A stretch of 64,000 nucleotides of DNA, taken from positions 90,178,210 through 90,242,209 of the forward strand of contig NC_086020.1 in NCBI RefSeq assembly GCF_036323735.1. Direction: 5' to 3'. Below the pieces are notes generated by a model. It made no database searches and was not told where the DNA came from. It was given only the letters and a program-made list of their open reading frames with translations. Made by a program: the position numbers and the translations under genes. Below, piece by piece: positions 24,051 to 35,400 of the stretch. Positions within the stretch are counted from its first letter, which is position 1. Every line of letters begins with the position of its first letter. The DNA is from Rattus norvegicus. Its lineage: Eukaryota > Chordata > Mammalia > Rodentia > Muridae.

Positions 24051-24504
24051 TTTAAATTTTGAAAAAAAATTCTATGTACTCTGGGCAGAAGAGTACATTA
24101 TATTTATTCCCCTCACATACATATGAAAACTCTCTAAGGGGCATGAAAATGGAAAGTGGTAGAGGTTAGCCTCAGGAAGTAGGTAGAAAAGAAAGCACCA
24201 ACTTGTTGTGTTATGATTCTACACTTTACAAAGAGAATTTCTGCCTAAAAAACGCTACTAAAGCAAGTTGACTCTGCTTTTTTTTTAACTTATATGATTA
24301 AATAATCAAATGTAGAGATTGATTCCCATAGTTTTTAAAAAATTCTTGAGTAATTTTATCTCCTTTTGATGTTAATATTTTGGTGTATATTCATTGTTCA
24401 TAGTAATGGAATTCATCAGAATATTTTCATTTACATATATTCTGAACTTTGATCAAACTCCTTCCTTCTAACTATAACACACATGACCTTCATTTTTGTT
24501 TTTG
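24051..24504. other. No recognised gene or repeat
   Basis: AT-rich spacer between an old L1 end and a B2 SINE. Nothing diagnostic. Confidence 0.4.
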
Positions 24505-24663
24505 TTTTTTTTAAAGATTATATTTATATATGTGAGTACACTGCAGGCACATCAGAAGAAGGCATCAGATCCCATTACAGATGACTGTGAGACACCCTAT
24601 GGTTGCTGGGAATTAAACTCAGGACCTTTGGAAGAGTAACTGCTAAGCTATCTCTCCAGCCCC
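24505..24663 (-). repeat. B2 SINE, antisense
   Basis: The minus strand reads GGGGCTGGAGAGATAGCTTA at its tRNA-like head, followed by a B-box region, the CCCAGCAACC core and a tail rich in A/T ending in an A run (T run at 24,505-24,518). A small deletion removes part of the AGCACTG segment near the head. B2 is a tRNA-derived SINE transcribed by RNA polymerase III and moved by L1. Confidence 0.9.
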
Positions 24664-26370
24664 TGACTGCTTTTTTTTTTAAAGAATACTTTTATTTATG
24701 TATACGTATTTGTATGATTGTATGGAATGTGTGGGCAGGTTCTGGAGGAACACATGACTTTTAAATGAAATAGTTTGGTAAAGTTTTGTATATAGAAATT
24801 ATATTGTATTAAAAATGTTTTAAAAGTGGTTGAATTCCTGGAGAAGAAATGTGAAAAGAGGTGGAGAGAACATCATTCTGTGGGAAGGCTGGAGCACCGC
24901 ATGATAAAGAACTCAGTACAGTGGCCAAGCCTTGAAACCCACCTTCAGGATGCATAGTTTCCCACTGCTTGTATTCTCATGTCTTAAGAAGCCTTGCATA
25001 CTGCTCTTGGTATAAAATACAGTAACTGTTAATAGCCAAACCCATTCTTAAAGGGTCCTCTGATAGGTAACAAACATCAGTCTCTGATACAGAGAGTCCA
25101 TTACCTGTACATTGCAAGTGATTTCCACATTGCTCTGGACATTCCCAAAGCATAGGTAAGCAAGCCCGCAGTGCACTTTACTCTGAAGAATATGTCTTAG
25201 AGTTTTCTGTGCTTGGTGCACCTTGATTATAAGTCAGTCCTCATGAAATGAAGCACTGCTCCTCATCATCTCACATTCGCTACTCGAATTTGAAAGCATT
25301 GCACCCCTGAGAATACATGAAGCATTGTGTTTTAATGGGCGACTTCTCCAGAGTTGCTGTTAGATTATGATCAATGTTTTCTCATTGTAGATATTATATT
25401 AATGGTAACTTTTGGAATTTACTTTTCTGCATTTTCAGTAGACTTTAATAAATTTCTTCCAAAGAATTTACATGTACCAGAAACAGCAGGGTTAAGAAAA
25501 TATTAGAATACTTGTGTGATTCCAACTGTTTTATTTATACATGTTTATACATGTTTATTCTTTCAGGTTTGTTTCTGATGTTTGAGCAGTACTAATAAAT
25601 AAAAGGCTTTTTTTTCTTTTCCAAATTTTAATATATAATATCATGCATAGAATGCATGCTATAGGGACTAATGGTATAATCTGGAGAGCTTTCATAATAA
25701 ATATTTGTTATTAAAATATAGGGCAGAGGAAAACACTCAAGTCAAGAAGTTGGACAATGTGACATTGAATTGTTCAATTTAGGACTCGTAGAGCTTAGGA
25801 CAGGGCTGGAGAAATTGAGGACACAGAAATCAAATGGCGGGGGTTGATGATGTGCCCATAAATTTAGAAAGAAAACCGAGAGCGTATGGGTTTCTGGTAA
25901 GGGAAAAAAGCACTTCCAGGGAGGGTATGTGCTGTGCTGGTGGTGAAAATGGTAGCCTTAGTTGAAGGTAGGGGCACAGCAGCAATGGATGCAGAAAATT
26001 CAGCTATGACTGTTGTGACTGAGGCATCTTTGAAGTCAGTGACTTGTTTCATCCAAGTATGTTATTCTCATCATTTCCTTATCCTCAGTGGGCAGATTGA
26101 GACTTCTATTCCAACAGGGGAAAGGTCTATGCTAGCAGCAACCAAATACCAACATAAGGCAGGAAACTGAATGAAGTCCTTCAAATGGCACAAACATTGA
26201 AAATGGATTACAACTCAAAGTACCAATATCTGAAGTGTGGCATAACCTTAAAACGTGAAGAGAACCTGAGGCTTCTGCTGTGTGACAGAGGAATCATGAC
26301 AAGACTTTCACAAGACAATCATCCAAACAGCATTCTGAACTCAGTTTCCAGTAATGTCTTCTTCTTTGTT
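24664..26370. other. No recognised gene or repeat
   Basis: Unique-looking, moderately AT-rich sequence. Two overlapping open frames on opposite strands (about 25,864-26,170) have no recognised domain and are probably accidental. Confidence 0.4.
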
Positions 26371-26495
26371 CTATTTGGCCTGGTTTCTACTAGGAGTTTG
26401 CTCTGTGACATAGACTGACCTCAAGGATTTTCCAGTTTTCCTGCCTCTGTTTCTTGAGTGTTGGATTATTGGTTTGTACTATCACACGTGACTAA
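26371..26495 (-). repeat. Old B1-like SINE, antisense
   Basis: Antisense B1 landmarks appear in order: TTTGCTCTGTGACATAGACT, GACCTCAAGGATTTTCC, CTGCCTCTGTTTCTTGAGTG and TTGGATTATTGGTTTGTAC. Heavy divergence indicates an early copy. Confidence 0.7.
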
Positions 26496-27209
26496 AGAAA
26501 ACGAATATAGATTAACTATCCCCATCGAGTGGAAAGGAGATTCATTACTGAAATACAGCTTCACAGTGTCTTCCCTTTAAAGGGTCTACTCTAGAAACGT
26601 GGGGAAAATGTGATTTTGTGGTAGAGAAACCTTACAAACACTACTGTGGCAGGTGATCAAGGCTTACACTAACTGTGACATTTTATTTCTAGCATGAATC
26701 CTGCCTGTGATAAGATAATAACAACATATTTTGTTCATCAAAGGTAAGAATTCAGTAATAACAACAACAAAAATTTTCAATGGTAATATTGCATTTAGTC
26801 CAAATTGAGTAATGCATGAAACATATAAGTTGTCAATAAATGTTAGCTTCCCTTTCTCTTTTGCCCAATTCTCCCACTCCCTTTTCTAGTATAATGTAAC
26901 AAATAGAAGTCCTTTTCTGAAACTCTCATGTGTTCACTTATACCCCGAAAGATTTAACTGTAAGCTTTCCAAGGGATCCCTTACTTTCATCTCTATGTCA
27001 ACAGTGACTAACACATCCTAATCTATTCTATTCATATCTCAACTATAGATTAATTCAGTAAAACAGACAAATGAGAACTTTTAATAACCAATAAGACAGG
27101 ATCTATACTACAACATGTTTTTTATAAGTTCCATGCAACAGCAAAAGTCAAAATGATTGATAATGTTTATAGTATTTTGTAAATGAAAATTCTGCTTTTA
27201 TTTTCTTAA
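26496..27209. other. No recognised gene or repeat
   Basis: Nothing diagnostic. A short AAC run is present near 26,755. Confidence 0.4.
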
Positions 27210-27890
27210 GAGGGGATGAGAGGAGAGCTGTAGCCATGCTTTATGAATACATAGCTTGCACAGAGCATTTCTATCTAACTTACCCTAGCCCTAGACCTGG
27301 AAGCTTCTAGCCTCCATACAATCCAATCTTTTCCAAGTCCTAACCTTGAAGACTTCAGCTTCCAACTTCTTACCACTAACATAGGCCTAAAATATTTCAG
27401 CCTCTGTGAGTTACTGTTGAATAAACTCATTCTTTCTAGCTCTTTCTGAACTCTGGCTGGCTCGTTCAGTTTAGCTGTTCGAGCTTAAACTCCTTTCCAA
27501 ACTCACTAAGTCATCTTGCTTTCTCTTGGCTGCTGACTGAATTGCATTGATTGAGAAGACAACCTCTGAACTCCATGAACTGAACCATGCTGAACACAAT
27601 TGAACTGAATACAACTGAATTATTCTTTCTCCCTCACAGCTCCTTAAGTAGCCTCTCTTTCCTGTCTATTCTTGTGAAAGTTGGGCATATCCTGTCTCTA
27701 ACTTTTTCTGTCAAATCATTCTCTAATGATTTGACCCTCAGCTGGATGTCATTGTTTGGGATTAAAGGTGTTTATTAAGTACATGTCTATATTCCAGCCA
27801 GAGGCATTAAATTCTAGTGAGATATGTGATCCCTTGCCAGAGCATCAATGTTGTTGGATTAAAATTCCTCGATAGCTTTTGAGTTCTCCC
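27210..27890. repeat. Possible old rodent LTR-type repeat
   Basis: The segment resembles, by memory only, a rodent LTR-like repeat with CT-rich text (TCTTTCTAGCTCTTTCTGA, GGCTGGCTCGTTCAG) followed by GGGATTAAAGGTGTTTATTA. Orientation and family could not be fixed, and no target duplication was found. Confidence 0.35.
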
Positions 27891-28019
27891 ACCCAGAAAG
27901 TTTAGTATGTAGCAAAAATTAGCTTCTTACATTATAACAAAGTGATTTCTCATGGACATGTTGTAAAATAATCTTTTTATCTATAATCTAATCTTCAAAA
28001 ACACCTTCTTCTTTAAAAA

Positions 28020-29776
28020 AGATTATTCCTCCTTTTCCACATCCTCACCAGCATCTGTTTTCACCTGAGATTTTTATCTTAGCCATTCTGACTGGTATGA
28101 GGTAGAATCTCAGAGTTGTTTTGATTTGCATTTCACTGATGACTAAGGATGTTGAACATTTCTTTAGGTGCTTCTCAGCCATTCGATATTAGTCAGTTTA
28201 GAATTCTTTGTGTAGTTCTGTACCCCAGTTTTAATAGAGTTATTTGATTCTCTGGAGTCTAACTTCTTGAGTTCTTTGTATATATTGGATATTAGGGCTC
28301 TATCAGATATAGGATTGATAAAGATCTTCTGCCAATCTGTTGGTGCTGTTTTGTCCTAAAGACAGTACTTTGCCTTAGAGAAGCTTTGCAATTTTGTGAA
28401 GTCTTGTGTGTCGATTCTTGACCTTAAAGCATAAGCCACTGGTGTCATTTTTAGGACATTTCCCTGGTGCACATGTGTTTGAGGCTCTTCCACACTTTTT
28501 TTTCCTATTAGTTTAAGTGTATCTGGTTTTATGTGGAGGTACTTGGTCAACTTGAACTTTGCACAGGGCAATAAGTATAGGTTGGTTTGCATTCTTCTAC
28601 ATGCTGACTTCTAGTTGAACCAGCACCATTTGTTGACAATGCTCTATTTTCCATTGGATGGTTTTAGCTCCTTTGTCAAAGATCAAGTGACTATAGGTTT
28701 GTGGGTTCATTTCTCCGTCTTCAATTCTATTCTACTGATTCACCTGCCTGTCCCTATACCAATACCATACAGTTTTTATCACTATTGCTCTGTAATACAG
28801 CTTGAAGTCCAGGATGGTGATTCACCCAGAAGTTCTTTTATTGTTGAGAATAGTTTTCACTATACTGGTTTTTTGTTTTTCCAAATGAATTTGCAGATTG
28901 CTTTTTCTAACTCTATGAAGAATTGAGTTGGAGTTTTGATAGGGATTGCATTAAATCTGTATATTGCTTTCAGCAAGATGGCCATTTTTACAATATTTAT
29001 CCTGCCGATCTGTGAGTATGGGAGATCTTTCCATCTTCTGAGATCTTCATTCTTTTTTTCAGAGACTTGAAATTCTTGTCATACAGATCTTTCACTTGCT
29101 TGATTAGAGTCACACCAAGGTATTTTATATGATTTGTGACTATTGTGAAGGGTATTGTTTCACTAATTTCTTTTTCAGCCTCTTTATCCTTTGAGTAAAA
29201 GAAGATTACTGATTCATTTGAGTTAATTTTATATCCCACCACTTTTCTGAAGTTGTTTGTCAGGTTTAGGAGTTCTCTGTTAGATTTTTTTGGGTTCATT
29301 TATGTATACTATCATATCATCTGCAAATAATGATATTTTGACTTCTTTCTTTGCAAGTTGTATCCCTTTGACCTCCTTTTGCTGTCTGATTGCTGTGGCT
29401 GGGACTTCATGTAGGTAGCAAGAGAGAGAGAGGAAAGCGTTGTCTAGTCCCTGATTTTAGTGGGATTGTTGCAATTTTCTCTCTCCATTTAGTTTGATGT
29501 TGGCTACTGGTTTGCTGTACATTGCTCTTACTATGTTTAGATATGGGCCTTGAATTCCTGATCTTTCCAAGACTTTTAACATAAAAGGGTGTTGAATTTT
29601 ATCAAATGTTTTCTTAGCATCTAATGATATGATCATGTGTATTTTCTTTGAGTTTGTTTATATAGTGGATTACGTTGATGGATTTCCATATATTGAATCA
29701 TCCCTGCATCCCTAGGGTGAGGCCTACTTGATCATGATGGATGATTCTTTTGATGTGTTCTTGGTCCTTGGTTTTG
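28020..29776 (-). pseudogene. Old L1 ORF2 segment, inverted 5' part of a twin-primed L1
   Basis: Antisense to the plus strand, this 1.75-kb block covers ORF2 from about 34,150 to 35,920 of the intact element. Its leftmost part matches the cysteine-rich region (TTTTCCACATCCTCACCAGC) and its right end matches the palm region (ATCATGATGGATGATTC). The minus-strand frame 29,299-28,997 reads as the post-catalytic part of the reverse transcriptase (KYLGVTLIKQVKDLY). Many indels and stops make it a pseudogene. Joined to the sense 3' part at 29,777, it forms a classic 5'-inverted L1. Confidence 0.88.
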
Positions 29777-30057
29777 GATTGCAAGCTGGTACAACCACTC
29801 TGAAAATCAGTCTGGAGGGTCTTCAGAAAATTGGACATTGTACTACATGAGGACCCAGTTATAACACTCCTGGGTATATACCAAAAGGTGCTCCACCATA
29901 TAACAAGGGTAAATGCTCCACTATGTGTGTAGCAGCCTTATTTATAATAGCCAGAAGCTGGAAAGAACCCAGATGCCCTTCAACAGAGGAATGGATACAG
30001 AAAATGTGCTACATTTACACAACGGAGCACAACTTAGCTAATAAAAACAATGACTTC
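29777..30057 (+). pseudogene. Old L1 ORF2 C-terminal segment, sense part (left of the nested insertion)
   Basis: GATTGCAAGCTGGTACAACC onward matches intact ORF2 from about 35,938, that is, within some 20 bases of where the inverted part stops in L1 coordinates. It continues through GGATACAGAAAATGTGCTAC to the insertion site of the young L1. Stops and frameshifts are present. The element resumes at 37,070. Confidence 0.88.
30043..30057 (+). repeat. Target-site duplication, left copy (15 bp)
   Basis: AAAAACAATGACTTC is repeated at 37,055-37,069 and brackets the full-length L1. Because the right copy follows the A tail, the exact left limit within the A run is ambiguous. Confidence 0.9.
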
Positions 30058-31366
30058 GCCCAGACCCGGTGAGAGAGAGACCCAACCGCCTGGTCAGGTG
30101 GGCACTCCTGAGGCTGCAGAGCAGAAGAGACCACCAACACTGCTCACCCCTGCCCACATCCCTGGCCCAAGAGGAAACTGTATAAGGCCTCTGGGCTCCC
30201 GTGGGGGAGGGCCCAGGAGCGGCAGGACCCCTGCCACAGACACCGCCGGACCCTGAATAAAACAGACCGGATAAACAGTTCTCTGCACCCAAATCCCGTG
30301 GGAGGGAGAACTAAACCTTCAGAGAGGCAGACAGGCCTGGGAAACCAGAAGAGACTGCTCCCTGCACACACATCTCGGACGCCAGAGGAAAAAGCCAAAG
30401 ACCATCTGGAACCCTGGTGCACTGAAGCTCCCGGAAGGGGCGGCACAGGTCTTCCTGGTTGCTGCCCCTGCAGAGAGCCCCCGGGCAGCACCCCACGAGC
30501 GAACTTGAGCCTCGGGACCACAGGTAAGACCAAATTTTCTGCTGCAAGAAAGCTGCCTGGTGAGCTTGGGACACACGGAAGCAGAATTTCTCTAGAACCG
30601 GGCACGTTCTGTGTTTACCGGAAGTCCCACACCCGCGGATCCCGGCCCGCAGCAGCTCTCTGCTCCCAGACCCGGTGAGAGAGAGACCCAACGGCCTGGT
30701 CAGGTGGGCACTCCTGAGGCTGCAGAGCGGAAGAGACCACCAACACTGCTCACCCCTGCCCACATCCCTGGCCCAAGAGGAAACTGTATAAGGCCTCTGG
30801 GCTCCCGTGGGGGAGGGCCCAGGAGCGGCAGGACCCCTGCCGGAGACACCGCCGGACCCTGAAGGAAACAGACCTGATAAACAGTTCTCTGCACCCAAAT
30901 CCCGTGGGAGGGAGAGCTAAACCTTCAGAGAGGCAGACAGGCCTGGGAAACCAGAAGAGACTACTCCCTGCACACACATCTCGGACGCCAGAGGAAAAAG
31001 CCAAAGACCATCTGGAACCCTGGTGCACTGAAGCTCCCGGAAGGGGCGGCACAGGTCTTCCTGGTTGCTGCCGCTGCAGAGAGCCCCTGGGCAGCACCCC
31101 ACGAGCAAACCTGAGCCTCGGGACCACAGGTAAGACCAAATTTTCTGCTGCAAGAAAGCTGCCTGGTGAACTCAAGACACAGGCCCACAGGAACAGCTGA
31201 AGACCTGTAGAGAGGAAAAACTACACGCCCGAAAGCAGAAAACACTGTCCCCATAACTGACTGAAAGAGAGGAAAACAGGTCTACAGCACTCCTGACACA
31301 CAGGCTTATAGGACAGTCTAGCCACTGTCAGAAATAGCAGAACAAAGTAACACTAGAGATAATCTG
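30058..31366 (+). promoter_or_regulatory. L1 5' UTR: one complete ~607-bp monomer plus a second partial monomer and tether
   Basis: The first unit begins with CAGACCCGGTGAGAGAGAGA at about 30,060. The same start recurs at about 30,667, giving a period of roughly 607 bp. The two units match almost base for base until about 31,165, where the second passes into a non-repeated tether leading to ORF1. The first unit alone carries the distal end that includes ACCGGAAGTCCC, an ETS-like site. Rodent L1 monomers act as RNA polymerase II promoters; here that role is inferred from position. Long open frames on both strands result from GC richness. Confidence 0.9.
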
Positions 31367-32440
31367 ATGGCGAGAGGCAAGCGCAGGAACCCAAGCAACA
31401 GAAACCAAGACTACATGCCATCATCGGAGCCCAATTCTCCCACCAAAACAAACATGGAATATCCAAACACACCAGAAAAGAAAGATCTAGTTTCAAAATC
31501 ATATTTGATCATGATGCTGGAGGACTTCAAGAAAGACCTGAACACACTTAGGGAAGCACAGGAAAACATTAATAAACAAGTAAAAGCCTACAGAGAGGAA
31601 TCGCAAAAATCCCTGAAAGAATTCCAGGAAAACACAATCAAACAGTTGAAGGAATTAAAAATGGAAATAGAAGCAATCAAGAAAGAACACATGGAAACAA
31701 CCCTGGATATAGAAAACCAAAAGAAGAGACAAGGAGCTGTAGATACAAGCTTCACCAACAGAATACAAGAGATGGAAGAGAGAATCTCAGGAGCAGAAGA
31801 TTCCATAGAAATCATTGACTCAACTGTCAAAGATAATGTAAAGCGGAAAAAGCTACTGGTCCAAAACATACAGGAAATCCAGGACTCAATGAGAAGATCA
31901 AACCTAAGGATAATAGGTATAGAAGAGAGTGAAGACTCCCAGCTCAAAGGACCAGTAAATATCTTCAACAAAATCATAGAAGAAAACTTCCCTAACCTAA
32001 AAAAAGAGATACCCATAGACATACAGGAAGCCTACAGAACTCCAAATAGATTGGACCAGAAAAGAAACACCTCCCGTCACATAATTGTCAAAACACCAAA
32101 CGCACAAAATAAAGAAAGAATATTAAAAGCAGTAAGGGAAAAAGGTCAAGTAACATATAAAGGGAGACCTATCAGAATCACACCAGACTTCTCGCCAGAA
32201 ACTATGAAGGCCAGAAGATCCTGGACTGATGTTATACAGACCCTAAGAGAACACAAATGCCAGCCCAGATTACTGTATCCAGCAAAACTCTCAATTAACA
32301 TTGATGGAGAAACCAAGATATTCCATGACAAAACCAAATTTACACAATATCTTTCTACAAATCCAGCACTACAAAGGATAATAAATGGTAAAGCCCAACA
32401 TAAGGAGGCAAGCTATACCCTAGAAGAAGCAAGAAACTAA
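31367..32440 (+). CDS. LINE-1 ORF1 protein (nucleic-acid-binding chaperone), intact, 357 aa
   Basis: ORF1p is the trimeric RNA-binding chaperone that coats L1 RNA in cytoplasmic particles. The start MARGKRRNPSNRNQDY is the conserved rodent ORF1 N-terminus, which fixes the ATG. Residues about 45-155 form a heptad-like coiled coil rich in Glu, Lys, Gln and Leu. The RRM core begins near RRSNLRIIGIEE (about residues 180-190), and the C-terminal domain contains YKGRPIRITPDFS and ends in EEARN. The length equals that expected of rodent ORF1p. The coiled coil has one copy of the 22-residue unit that is present three times in the copy at 54,612. No stop or frameshift is seen. It is translated from the same RNA as ORF2, which starts 25 bp downstream. 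Confidence 0.96.
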   Translation: MARGKRRNPSNRNQDYMPSSEPNSPTKTNMEYPNTPEKKDLVSKSYLIMMLEDFKKDLNTLREAQENINKQVKAYREESQKSLKEFQENTIKQLKELKMEIEAIKKEHMETTLDIENQKKRQGAVDTSFTNRIQEMEERISGAEDSIEIIDSTVKDNVKRKKLLVQNIQEIQDSMRRSNLRIIGIEESEDSQLKGPVNIFNKIIEENFPNLKKEIPIDIQEAYRTPNRLDQKRNTSRHIIVKTPNAQNKERILKAVREKGQVTYKGRPIRITPDFSPETMKARRSWTDVIQTLREHKCQPRLLYPAKLSINIDGETKIFHDKTKFTQYLSTNPALQRIINGKAQHKEASYTLEEARN

Positions 32441-32465
32441 TCGTCTTGGCAACAAAACAAAGAGA

Positions 32466-35400
32466 ATGAAAGCACACAAACATAACCTCACATCAAATAT
32501 GAATATAACGGGAAGCAATAATCACTATTCCTTAATATCTCTCAATATCAATGGCCTCAACTCCCCAATAAAAAGACATAGATTAACAAACTGGATACGC
32601 AACGAGGACCCTGCATTCTGCTGCCTACAGGAAACACACCTCAGAGACAAAGACAGACACTACCTCAGAGTGAAAGGCTGGAAAACAATTTTCCAAGCAA
32701 ATGGTCAGAAGAAGCAAGCTGGAGTAGCCATTCTAATATCAAATAAAATCAATTTCCAACTAAAAGTCATCAAAAAAGATAAGGAAGGACACTTCATATT
32801 CATCAAAGGAAAAATCAACCAAGATGAACTCTCAATCCTAAATATCTATGCCCCAAATACAAGGGCACCTACATATGTAAAAGAAACCTTACTAAAGCTC
32901 AAAACACACATTGCACCTCACACAATAATAGTGGGAGATTTCAACACCCCACTCTCATCAATGGACAGATCATGGAAACAGAAATTAAACAGTGATGTAG
33001 ACAGACTAAGAGAAGTCATGAGCCAAATGGACTTAACGGATATTTATAGAACATTCTATCCTAAAGCAAAAGGATATACCTTCTTCTCAGCTCCTCATGG
33101 TACTTTCTCCAAAATTGACCATATAATTGGTCAAAAAACGGGCCTCAACAGGTACAGAAAGATAGAAATAATCCCATGCGTGGTATCGGACCACCACGGC
33201 CTAAAACTGGTCTTCAATAACAATAAGGGAAGAATGCCCACATATACGTGGAAATTGAACAATGCTCTACTCAATGATAACCTGGTCAAGGAAGAAATAA
33301 AGAAAGAAATTAAAAACTTTTTAGAATTTAATGAAAATGAAGATACAACATACTCAAACTTATGGGACACAATGAAAGCTGTGCTAAGAGGAAAACTCAT
33401 AGCGCTGAGTGCCTGTAGAAAGAAACAGGAAAGAGCATATGTCAGCAGCTTGACAGCACACCTAAAAGCTCTAGAACAAAAAGAAGCAAATACACCCAGG
33501 AGGAGTAGAAGGCAGGAAATAATCAAACTCAGAGCTGAAATCAACCAAGTAGAAACAAAAAGGACCATAGAAAGAATCAACAGAACCAAAAGTTGGTTCT
33601 TTGAGAAAATCAACAAGATAGATAAACCCTTAGCCAGACTAACGAGAGGACACAGAGAGTGTGTCCAAATTAACAAAATCAGAAATGAAAAGGGAGACAT
33701 AACTACAGATTCGGAGGAAATTCAAAAAATCATCAGATCTTACTATAAAAACCTATATTCAACAAAATTTGAAAATCTTCAGGAAATGGACAATTTCCTA
33801 GACAGATACCAGGTATCGAAGTTAAATCAGGAACAGATAAACCAGTTAAACAACCCCATAACTACTAAGGAAATAGAAGCAGTCATTAAAGGTCTCCCAA
33901 CCAAAAAGAGCCCAGGTCCAGACGGGTTTAGTGCAGAATTCTATCAAACCTTCATAGAAGACCTCATACCAATATTATCCAAACTATTCCACAAAATTGA
34001 AACAGATGGAGCCCTACCGAATTCCTTCTATGAAGCCACAATTACTCTTATACCTAAACCACACAAAGACACAACAAAGAAAGAGAACTTCAGACCAATT
34101 TCCCTTATGAATATCGACGCAAAAATACTCAATAAAATTCTGGCAAACCGAATTCAAGAGCACATCAAAACAATCATCCACCATGATCAAGTAGGCTTCA
34201 TCCCAGGCATGCAGGGATGGTTTAATATACGGAAAACCATCAACGTGATCCATCATATAAACAAACTGAAAGAACAGAACCACATGATCATTTCATTAGA
34301 TGCTGAGAAAGCATTTGACAAAATTCAACACCCCTTCATGATTAAAGTCCTGGAAAGAATAGGAATTCAAGGCCCATACCTAAACATAGTAAAAGACATA
34401 TACAGCAAACCAGTTGCTAACATTAAACTAAATGGAGAGAAACTTGAAGCAATCCCACTAAAATCAGGGACTAGACAAGGCTGCCCACTCTCTCCCTACT
34501 TATTCAATATAGTTCTTGAAGTTCTAGCCAGAGCAATCAGACAACAAAAGGAGATCAAAGGGATACAGATCGGAAAAGAAGAGGTCAAAATATCACTATT
34601 TGCAGATGACATGATAGTATATTTAAGTGATCCCAAAAGTTCCACCAGAGAACTACTAAAGCTGATAAACAACTTCAGCAAAGTGGCTGGGTATAAAATT
34701 AGCTCAAATAAATCAGTTGCCTTCCTCTATACAAAAGAGAAACAAGCCGAGAAAGAAATTAGGGAAACGGCACCCTTCATAATAGACCCAAATAATATAA
34801 AGTACCTCGGTGTGACTTTAACCAAGCAAGTAAAAGATCTGTACAATAAGAACTTCAAGACACTGAGGAAAGAAATTGAAGAAGACCTCAGAAGATGGAA
34901 AGATCTCCCATGCTCATGGATTGGCAGGATTAATATAGTAAAAATGGCCATTTTACCAAAAGCAATCTACAGATTCAATGCAATCCCCATCAAAATACCA
35001 ATCCAATTCTTCAAAGAGTTAGACAGAACAATTAGCAAATTCATCTGGAATAACAAAAAACCCAGGATAGCTAAAGCTATCCTCAACAATAAAAGGACTT
35101 CAGGGGGAATCACTATCCCTGAACTCAAGCAGTATTACAGAGCAATAGTGATAAAAACTGCATGGTATTGGTACAGAGACAGACAGATAGACCAATGGAA
35201 TAGAATTGAAGACCCAGAAATGAACCCACACACCTATGGTCACTTGATTTTTGACAAAGGAGCCAAAACCATCCAATGGAAAAAAGATAGCATTTTCAGC
35301 AAATGGTGCTGGTTCAACTGGAGGGCAACATGTAGAAGAATGCAGATCGATCCATCCTTATCACCCTGTACAAAGCTTAAGTCCAAGTGGATCAAGGACC

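Noticed and set aside
25864..26418. Short frames at 25.9-26.4 kb as exons
   Set aside because: They overlap on opposite strands without splice-site support. The end of the region is an old antisense B1.
30038..31254. Overlapping 5' UTR frames on both strands as separate genes
   Set aside because: They lie in L1 promoter monomers. Openness is explained by GC content, and they recur only because the monomer recurs. Kept only as a low-interest finding.
31588..32022. Minus-strand frames opposite L1 ORF1 and ORF2 (here, 33,131-33,700 and 54,815-55,381)
   Set aside because: They are shadows of the codon-biased, A-rich L1 sense strand. Hydrophobic, Ser-rich translations are typical of antisense L1.
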